Source: JBBAFB01 sp041655595 (lineage in GTDB: Bacteria > Bacillota > DULZ01). Taken from it: 11,290 nt of DNA. The stretch is taken from contig JBBAFB010000068.1 of the NCBI GenBank assembly GCA_041655595.1, forward strand, positions 1-11,290. Reading direction: 5' to 3'. The notes under the pieces were generated by a model that had not been told where the DNA came from, made no database searches, and was given only the letters and a program-made list of their open reading frames with translations. Position numbers and translations under genes: made by a program. Below are positions 6,056 through 11,290 of this stretch, piece by piece; the stretch's first letter is position 1; every line of letters begins with the position of its first letter.

Positions 6056-8247
6056 GGTGAAATATAGGCCCTGGTCCAATCTGCAGCAGGAGGTGCTAAG
6101 CCATCATTTAAAATGCCCTGCCACTTTTTATCCGTTAAGCGATCCTCAAGGGGCCAGATAAATTCATAATGGGAGTAGACCTTGCCCTTGGCAATCTTGG
6201 GAAAACCCTCCACCGCAACCAGGACATAAATATCATAGACGCTACCTGTGGCTTCCTGTAACACCATTCCGTTAGGATCGGTGGCCACATCGGCAACCAA
6301 GGCGGCGGGATTTTCGGAAATAGCCGAACGGTGATCCACACCTTCATCGGCCAACGCCTCCAGCCAAAAGTGCTCCAACTGACCACCATAGGAACGAATT
6401 AGGTTGTGCTCATCCTTTGTCAAGGACATGCCCTTCAATTCTTTAGATGATATTGTTTTTAGGTTAAATGCCAACTGCCATAAGCGGTCCAAGCTATCTT
6501 GATCCCTATCATTTAAAAGCCCTCGAGAAGATAGCCCCACCTTTGTGGTTTCAATCAAGGCTGCCAAACGGCCATAAAGCTCAGGGTTAGGCTCCACATA
6601 GCCCCGGTCATCAACTTCACCGCCGCCTCCCCCCATTTCTGCGTAGACCTGCTTAGCATATAAAATCGTATCATGCTTTAGTTCTGTCCAACTGGATAGA
6701 AAGGTGGTCAATTCCTTTCGCTGCCAGGCCTGGTTTTGCATAAAGGAGGGATAGTCCTCCCCTTTTTCCGTAATAAGTGCCCTTAAGGTATCCAACCAGC
6801 CCCAATACAAATTTTGTGTCCACATTGCCCGTTTTAAGCCGGCGATATATTGCTGCAAATCACGCATATTGTCACTATAACCGGAAAAAGCCGTGTCCCC
6901 TTGGGCCTTTAAAATGGAGTAAGCTTCCTTAGAACCCAAGGCGGCAGGTATATCCAGAGCCTTGGGCAGCAGTCTTTTTTCGCCCCTATCGTTTTCTTTT
7001 ACATCACGATAAACAAGCCTTTGAAAAATATCCCCATCCAAGGTATAACGCTGGCCCATAAAACGAAAACCCTTGATTTCTTGTTCTCGATCAGCCTGTA
7101 GGTCCTCTTCAAAAATGGGAATGGAGTTTAAGGCCGGTCCCTCCAGTTGACCAACCGATTGCATAAAAGCTGCCCACTTCTCATTATCAGAAACTAATTT
7201 GGCCAGGGTAATATCCTGCCCATAGTTTTTTTCTAGCTGCTCCTTATATTCAAAGTAGGACAGGTCATCACTTTTACCTACGAAAAAATTAGTAGGCTCA
7301 TAGATTGTTTCCCATTTTTCTTTATTTTGCTTTGATTCTAAAGCTAGAGTCATCAAAACCGCCGATCTTGTTTCGTCCTCGTTATTTGCCCTAAATGTCA
7401 TCCTGCCGGACCACATCATCGCTTTAAAATAGGATTTCAGTTGTTCGCTACCGGTGTAATGCCCCCTAGGAATATACTGTGAATAATCTTCCTTGAAGGC
7501 ATCCAAAAGATTTACATCTTGCCCTAGATTCATTAAAGGGGAAGTAGCAATCCCCTCTTGCTTATTTATCAAAAATAATTCTGCTTTTACCTCTTCGAGA
7601 ACCTCATCGGGAATGGCCGTTTTAGAATCAAGCAGTTTAGCTGCAACAGCAAAAAAACCTATATTTCTTTTAGCGGCGTTTTCCCAGGTACTTCCCTTAA
7701 GGTCCTCGTATTGTGTTTGGGATTCCACAAGCATGGATTTGGCTAAATCCTTTAGTGTTTGCTCCAGCTTTTCTTTTTCAATTACCCTCAATAAGTGGCT
7801 GAAAAACAGGTGATAATTATGTAACATGGAATCCGTAGTTATAAAATTGGGTGTACCGTCATAGGAATTCATTTCATAATCAATATAAAACTCTTGGGAT
7901 AAATCAGGCACTACTACAAATCCATTTTTTATCAGCAGCTTTTCAGCCTCGGGGGAAAATTTAAATTGGTCCCTATTAATGGTGTTTTCCAGCTTTAATT
8001 CCGTATTGCTGCTAACCATTTCCTCTTGTACGTCCCCTTGCTCATCAGCTTCATCAGCCCCGTCAATCCCGTCAGGTATTACTTCCAGATCCGGCTTAGC
8101 TAATTCCTGTCCGTTACTTTCCAAGGCGTAATCTGGTGGGGCGTCGGTAGTCCCTGATTTGTCAATTTGTTTGCCACAGCCTCCCATTAAAATGGATGAT
8201 AAAAAAATAGTCAATAACACCAAAACAACTAAACGGTTTTTTTGCAT
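6052..8247 (-). CDS. DUF3160-domain lipoprotein
   Basis: A 731-residue secreted protein of unknown function. Residues 1-24 are a lipoprotein signal (basic KNR, hydrophobic core, MGGC with Cys24). An acidic linker of about 50 residues (rich in D and E) then leads into a DUF3160 domain from about 90 to the end. Recognisable signatures are NFITTDSMLHNYHLFF, GGGGGEVDDRGYVEPNPELY, VATDPNGMVLQEATGSVYDI and KGKVYSHYEFIWPLEDRLTD. Start: ATG with AGGGAGG (8255-8261) 7 nt upstream. It is the first gene of a two-gene operon and its TGA is shared in ATGA with the CapA-like gene, so the two lipoproteins are probably made together and act at the same surface. No enzyme activity is known to me for DUF3160. 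No frameshift is visible. Confidence 0.87.
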   Translation of the reverse strand: MQKNRLVVLVLLTIFLSSILMGGCGKQIDKSGTTDAPPDYALESNGQELAKPDLEVIPDGIDGADEADEQGDVQEEMVSSNTELKLENTINRDQFKFSPEAEKLLIKNGFVVVPDLSQEFYIDYEMNSYDGTPNFITTDSMLHNYHLFFSHLLRVIEKEKLEQTLKDLAKSMLVESQTQYEDLKGSTWENAAKRNIGFFAVAAKLLDSKTAIPDEVLEEVKAELFLINKQEGIATSPLMNLGQDVNLLDAFKEDYSQYIPRGHYTGSEQLKSYFKAMMWSGRMTFRANNEDETRSAVLMTLALESKQNKEKWETIYEPTNFFVGKSDDLSYFEYKEQLEKNYGQDITLAKLVSDNEKWAAFMQSVGQLEGPALNSIPIFEEDLQADREQEIKGFRFMGQRYTLDGDIFQRLVYRDVKENDRGEKRLLPKALDIPAALGSKEAYSILKAQGDTAFSGYSDNMRDLQQYIAGLKRAMWTQNLYWGWLDTLRALITEKGEDYPSFMQNQAWQRKELTTFLSSWTELKHDTILYAKQVYAEMGGGGGEVDDRGYVEPNPELYGRLAALIETTKVGLSSRGLLNDRDQDSLDRLWQLAFNLKTISSKELKGMSLTKDEHNLIRSYGGQLEHFWLEALADEGVDHRSAISENPAALVADVATDPNGMVLQEATGSVYDIYVLVAVEGFPKIAKGKVYSHYEFIWPLEDRLTDKKWQGILNDGLAPPAADWTRAYISP

Positions 8248-8428
8248 TTGACTGCCTCCCTTTAATAAAGAACTTATTCCGTCGCATTTTCAATAACTCT
8301 ACCCATCCCTTTTCCTGCCCAACATCCTGCAACTTTTTAGCACCCCTGCGTGAAAAAGGAAAATATTTTAAAAACAATTGCATTAAAATTACCAAAACGG
8401 GACTAATAAGAAGAAGGAGGTTTTTATC

Positions 8429-9097
8429 TTGCCTGTATTGGAACGTTCCTTGGGATCCTTTATTTTCGCACTAGTACTGCTTCGCCTTACCGGACGCAAA
8501 TCCATTTCCCAATTAAACTATTTTGATTTTTTAACAGTGAACATGATGGGCGGCTTGTTTTCCAGCTATATCACCGACCCTAAACAAAACTTAAGGATTT
8601 TTCTAGCACCTGTAGCCATTACAGCCGCGGATTTACTGGCGGATAGAATCGCCATTAAAAGTCGTAGGGCCCGTATCTTGCTTGAGGGCAAGCCCGTAAT
8701 CTTCATCAAAAACGGCCAAATAATAGAAAAAAACATCTCTAAAATGCACTACAATTTTGGTGAGGTGTTGGCAGCCTTACGCTACAAAGGTATTTATAAT
8801 CTAAGTGATGTGGAGTTCGCTGTCTTGGAGATTGATGGTAGCATTAGTGTGCTAAAAAAACCCCACCGCAGATCCCTCACTCCCCAGGATTTAAATGTTC
8901 CAACTCAGTATGAAGGTTTATCTGCCATCATTATCAGTGAGGGGAAAATACGGCAGGAAAATTTACAAAAAAACAATTTAAGTCTCGCTTGGTTGGAAAA
9001 CAAACTTAAGGAACAGGGCATAAATGACATCTCCCGTGTGTTTTTGGCTTCTTTGGCCACAGACGGATCATTGTATGTAGATTTAAAGAACAGTTGA
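8429..9097 (+). CDS. DUF421/YetF-family membrane protein
   Basis: 222 residues. The first 70 hold two or three membrane segments, with the conserved LRLTGRKSISQLNYFDFLTV and MMGGLFSSYI. The remainder is the soluble DUF421 region: ARILLEGKPVIFIKNGQI, then VEFAVLEIDGSISVLKKPH. Length is close to Bacillus YetF (about 230) and E. coli YcaP. Function is not established; DUF421 proteins of spore formers include relatives involved in spore membrane properties, but nothing here shows that role. The start is TTG 8429, decided by AAGGAGG (8414-8420) 8 nt upstream. The gene diverges from the lipoprotein operon across 181 bp, in which I could not find a convincing promoter for either direction. Confidence 0.85.
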   Translation: MPVLERSLGSFIFALVLLRLTGRKSISQLNYFDFLTVNMMGGLFSSYITDPKQNLRIFLAPVAITAADLLADRIAIKSRRARILLEGKPVIFIKNGQIIEKNISKMHYNFGEVLAALRYKGIYNLSDVEFAVLEIDGSISVLKKPHRRSLTPQDLNVPTQYEGLSAIIISEGKIRQENLQKNNLSLAWLENKLKEQGINDISRVFLASLATDGSLYVDLKNS

Positions 9098-9171
9098 ATA
9101 AGCAAATATTTAGGACCACAAAAAATGGTGTGCAAAAGGAATGCCGGCTAACTTTGGGCATCTTGTTAACT

Positions 9172-9199
9172 TTGACTTCAAATATGCTTATAGTATGAT
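9172..9199 (+). promoter_or_regulatory. Sigma-A-type promoter for msrAB
   Basis: TTGACT (9172-9177) and TATGAT (9194-9199) are spaced 16 bp apart on the msrAB strand. Transcription would start near 9206 and give an unusually long leader of about 220 nt. A second -10-like TATAAT at 9288-9293 has no good -35. Confidence 0.5.
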
Positions 9200-9303
9200 T
9201 ATACCATAAAATTCCCTTTTGCTATAAATATTAAGATTTCTATTTTTTTAGAATTGCTTATGTACCGTGTTTACTGCCGCATGCCATTATAATATATGTT
9301 ACT

Positions 9304-9320
9304 ATCTCCAACTTGGAGAT
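9304..9320. promoter_or_regulatory. Perfect 17-bp palindrome, candidate operator upstream of msrAB
   Basis: ATCTCCAA, a central C, then TTGGAGAT: 8-bp perfect inverted arms. It lies 11 bp downstream of TATAAT (9288-9293), and also between a weak TTACTA (9299-9304) and TATAGA (9323-9328) spaced 18 bp. Either position suits a repressor or MerR-type site; CTTGGAG half-sites are reminiscent of redox- or aldehyde-sensing MerR operators. As RNA it could also be a 7-bp stem with a 3-nt loop. The regulator is unknown. Confidence 0.4.
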
Positions 9321-9374
9321 GATATAGAAATGATACTGCACAAAAAACTTACTGCCATTCAAAGGGTATCAGCC

Positions 9375-9407
9375 ATGAACGGTTTTATGAATATCAAAAA
9401 TCTGTAA
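9375..9407 (+). other. Possible 10-codon leader ORF before msrAB
   Basis: ATG at 9375 begins MNGFMNIKNL and ends at TAA 9405-9407, 20 bases before the msrAB ATG. AAAGGG (9361-9366) lies 8 nt upstream as a possible ribosome binding site. It is very short and may be chance; no run of a single amino acid suggests classical attenuation. The rest of 9098-9427 holds the promoter and palindrome listed and nothing else I can support. Confidence 0.15.
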
Positions 9408-9427
9408 AAATAGAAAGGAGTAAACCT

Positions 9428-10411
9428 ATGAACACCAGACAAGATATAGAAACAACCAAAAAAGAAATCTATTTGGCAGGGGGTTGTTTTTGGGGAACAG
9501 AAAAATATTTCTCATTAATAAAAGGCATTGTCAGTACCGAAGTAGGTTACGCCAACGGTAAGACAACACAACCAACCTACGAAGAAGTTTGCACCGGTAA
9601 CACAGGCTACGCGGAGACAGTAAAAATAGAATATGATCCCGGCGAAATAAGCCTAGAATTTATTTTAAGACTTTATTATGACGTAGTGGATCCCTTAGCA
9701 AAAAACCGACAGGGAAATGATATTGGAACCCAATATCGGACCGGTATTTATTATACTGATGAGCAGGACAAAGAAATTGTCGTTGATTCCATTAAAGAGC
9801 TTCAAAAAAAATATGATAGAACCGTTGCCATAGAAGTTAAGCCACTTAAAAGCTATTTTGCGGCTGAGGAATACCACCAAAAGTATTTGGATAAAAATCC
9901 GGGAGGGTATTGTCATATTGGCGTAAAAGAGTTTGAAAAGGCGAAAAATGCACAGGATTACAGTTTAAAATACAAGGCCAAGCCAAAGGGCTTTTTAAAA
10001 AAGCACCTAACGGAAATGCAATATAATGTGACACAAAATAATGCCACGGAACCTCCCTTCACCAATGAGTATAATGCCAATTTTAAAGAGGGTGTCTATG
10101 TGGATGTAACCACGGGAGAACCCCTTTTTGCTTCCGATGATAAGTTTGAAGCGGGCTGTGGCTGGCCCAGTTTCTCCAAGCCGATTAACCCAAATTTAAT
10201 TAGGGAGCTGGATGACCAGAGTTATGGTATGCGTCGAACGGAAGTAAGAAGCAAAAGGGGCGATGCACACCTGGGGCATGTTTTTAACGATGGCCCAAGG
10301 GAAACAGGTGGGTTAAGGTATTGCATCAATAGTGCATCCCTTTTGTTTGTTCCTAAAGAAGAGATGGAGGAAAAGGGTTACGGGTATTTGCTTGGTATCT
10401 TCAATAAATAA
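9428..10411 (+). CDS. msrAB: Fused peptide-methionine sulfoxide reductase MsrA-MsrB
   Basis: 327 residues repairing both stereoisomers of oxidised methionine in proteins. The MsrA half (about 12-170) has catalytic Cys20 in GGCFWGTEKYF, the substrate region DVVDPLAKNRQGNDIGTQYR and a possible resolving Cys in GGYCHIGV. The MsrB half (about 190-325) has TEPPFTNEY, AGCGWPSFSKPI, HLGHVFNDGP and catalytic Cys299 in RYCINSASL. The zinc-binding CxxC pairs of many MsrBs are absent (TTGEPLF replaces a CxxC segment), so this is the zinc-free class. The order A-then-B without an N-terminal thioredoxin domain or signal peptide suggests a cytoplasmic enzyme reduced by thioredoxin. ATG start with AAAGGAG (9414-9420) 7 nt upstream. 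Transcribed alone from the promoter at 9172; length is normal. Confidence 0.95.
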   Translation: MNTRQDIETTKKEIYLAGGCFWGTEKYFSLIKGIVSTEVGYANGKTTQPTYEEVCTGNTGYAETVKIEYDPGEISLEFILRLYYDVVDPLAKNRQGNDIGTQYRTGIYYTDEQDKEIVVDSIKELQKKYDRTVAIEVKPLKSYFAAEEYHQKYLDKNPGGYCHIGVKEFEKAKNAQDYSLKYKAKPKGFLKKHLTEMQYNVTQNNATEPPFTNEYNANFKEGVYVDVTTGEPLFASDDKFEAGCGWPSFSKPINPNLIRELDDQSYGMRRTEVRSKRGDAHLGHVFNDGPRETGGLRYCINSASLLFVPKEEMEEKGYGYLLGIFNK

Positions 10412-10476
10412 TCAGGTATAAAAAAACGAACCCATTGGCTGTTTTATGATGCTATCAAAGGTCATATCTCAACTTT

Positions 10477-10509
10477 AATGAAACACTGAAAACGTCCCCC
10501 TGTATCATT
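10477..10509 (+). repeat. REP-like palindromic repeat, copy 4
   Basis: Matches copy 1 at 32 of 33 positions; the only change breaks one pair of the arms (AATGAAACA versus TGTATCATT). It sits 65 bases after msrAB and its right arm holds the TGA stop (TCA at 10505-10507) of the convergent Uma2-type gene, at exactly the same repeat position as in copy 1. The remaining 10412-10476 shows no clear terminator. Confidence 0.85.
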
Positions 10510-11263
10510 CAAATAGGGCCTCTACATTTGCTGATAATCCGGCAAAAATTTTCGATTTGGCATCGGCACCTTTTTCAAATATCTTAACTAAACTGATTTC
10601 CTGATCTGTAAAAGCATAAATCATTATACTTTCCTGCTTTGGATCAACAATCCAATACTCTTGAACTCCCGAAAGCCTGTAGGTATCAAGCTTTGTTATC
10701 ATATCCTTACTACGGGTGCTATTTGATAAAATTTCTATAACTAATGTAGGCGTTCCTAGATAAGTTCCCTTTTCTGTAACATTACCTTCCATATCACAAA
10801 TTACAAGCAAATCCGGTTGCATCACATCCGGTTCCTTAATACCCCTCTTTTTAAAATGTACATCGAAAGGAGCAAAAAACACCCTACATTTATTACCTTT
10901 TAAAAAATCATTAAATACTAGGTGTAATCTGGCTAAAATCTCTTGGTGTTTTATGCTGGGAGAAGACAATAGATAAATTTCCCCATTAATATATTCCATT
11001 CTTAAAGTGCTTTTTTCATAGATTTCCATAAATTCCTCATAAGAAACTTTTTTCCCCCCATATTGGTAATCCAATGCTTTTTCTTTTATTGTAAAATACT
11101 GCTCAATATCGGTCACATATGGCGTTAAACGAGCAATCTTAGTACCATTTTTTGTGATCACTACATCATTTTGCCGCTCAGTTAAATCCAGGTATTTTCC
11201 TAAACTTTGCTTCAACTCAGTTGCAGTTATTACAATCCCTTCTTTGTAATTAACAGATTTCAC
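10505..11263 (-). CDS. Phd-like antitoxin domain fused to Uma2-family (DUF820) nuclease domain
   Basis: 252 residues. Residues 9-50 resemble a Phd/YefM DNA-binding antitoxin: ITATELKQSLGKYLDL, then NDVVITKNGTKIARLTPY. A linker (about 51-70) joins a Uma2 domain (about 72-245), a PD-(D/E)XK-type fold: YINGEIYLLS, KHQEILARL, candidate catalytic Asp151 in MQPDLLVI, Glu177 in LVIEILSNSTR, Lys191, and the QEYWIVDP strand. Free-standing Uma2 proteins are usually about 190 residues, so the N-terminal 60 are extra. GTG start with GGAGGTG (11271-11277) 7 nt upstream. No separate toxin follows downstream (a REP and msrAB lie there), so this may be a self-contained unit or a decorated Uma2. Nuclease activity of the family is predicted by fold, not shown here. 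Confidence 0.82.
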   Translation of the reverse strand: MKSVNYKEGIVITATELKQSLGKYLDLTERQNDVVITKNGTKIARLTPYVTDIEQYFTIKEKALDYQYGGKKVSYEEFMEIYEKSTLRMEYINGEIYLLSSPSIKHQEILARLHLVFNDFLKGNKCRVFFAPFDVHFKKRGIKEPDVMQPDLLVICDMEGNVTEKGTYLGTPTLVIEILSNSTRSKDMITKLDTYRLSGVQEYWIVDPKQESIMIYAFTDQEISLVKIFEKGADAKSKIFAGLSANVEALFE

Positions 11264-11290
11264 AATGAACCACCTCCAATAATATTTTAT

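Noticed and set aside
8264..8293. TTGAAA / TTTATT pair upstream of the DUF3160 gene (minus strand)
   Set aside because: The implied transcription start would fall inside the Shine-Dalgarno AGGGAGG (8255-8261), and the -10 match is weak.
9198..9206. Extended -10 (TGGTATAAT) on the minus strand
   Set aside because: No -35 at the right distance, and it would only produce an antisense transcript to the DUF421 gene; kept as chance in AT-rich DNA.
9331..9371. TGATAC and GTATCA spaced like REP arms upstream of msrAB
   Set aside because: The interval is longer than the repeat and the core ACGTCCCCC is absent; the six-base arms alone are likely chance in AT-rich DNA.
10412..10476. Possible intrinsic terminator after msrAB
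   Set aside because: An A-run and a short T-run exist, but no GC-rich stem joins them.
164..10509. The repeated palindromes as a CRISPR array
   Set aside because: Copies are kilobases apart, not regularly spaced, and no cas genes are present; they fit REP elements.

Overview
The window looks like chromosome of a low-to-moderate-GC, Gram-positive-type bacterium, most likely a clostridial Firmicute of the Desulfotomaculum/Peptococcaceae kind. Seen directly: strong AGGAGG-type ribosome binding sites 7-8 nt ahead of starts, several TTG and GTG starts, and a TTGACT/TACAAT-type promoter. The family content fits too: a YetF/DUF421 protein, a TipAS-domain MerR regulator, a MASE3-GGDEF protein, DUF3160 and CapA-like lipoproteins, a fused MsrA-MsrB, and IS1182 and RAYT transposases. 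The taxonomic call is inference.

Layout. Positions 1-82 hold the 5' end of an IS1182-type transposase that runs off the left edge. Next (190-963, minus) is a Y1/HUH transposase of the RAYT class. Then come a TIGR04076-type small protein (1037-1351, minus), a gene-poor stretch with two doubtful small ORFs, a MerR/TipAS regulator with its own MerR-type promoter (1759-2566, plus), and an unrecognised coding remnant (2571-2888, minus). A MASE3-GGDEF diguanylate cyclase (3007-4311, plus) converges on a two-gene lipoprotein operon read leftwards: DUF3160 (8247-6052), then CapA-like with FG-GAP-like repeats (6055-4346), overlapping by ATGA. Divergent from it is a DUF421 membrane protein (8429-9097). 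msrAB (9428-10411) follows behind a long leader with a promoter and a 17-bp perfect palindrome. The last gene (10505-11263, minus) fuses a Phd-like antitoxin domain to a Uma2-type nuclease domain.

The most striking structure is a dispersed 33-bp palindromic repeat (ends AATGATACA / TGTATCATT, core ACGTCCCCC). It occurs four times in one orientation (1009, 2940, 4310, 10477), plus one degraded inverted copy (164-190) at the 3' end of the RAYT gene. This is the REP/RAYT arrangement: a transposase gene flanked by inverted REP copies, with further copies scattered between genes. Four of the five copies overlap or abut the stop codon of a minus-strand gene, and one of these also overlaps the stop of a converging plus-strand gene. 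In two genes the TGA stop lies inside the repeat arm at the identical repeat position. The elements therefore appear to sit at, or to supply, gene 3' ends.

The genes do not form one pathway. They are a set of envelope, signalling and stress genes (lipoproteins, c-di-GMP synthesis, methionine sulfoxide repair, drug-sensing regulator) in a neighbourhood reshaped by REP elements, an IS and a possible antitoxin-nuclease gene.
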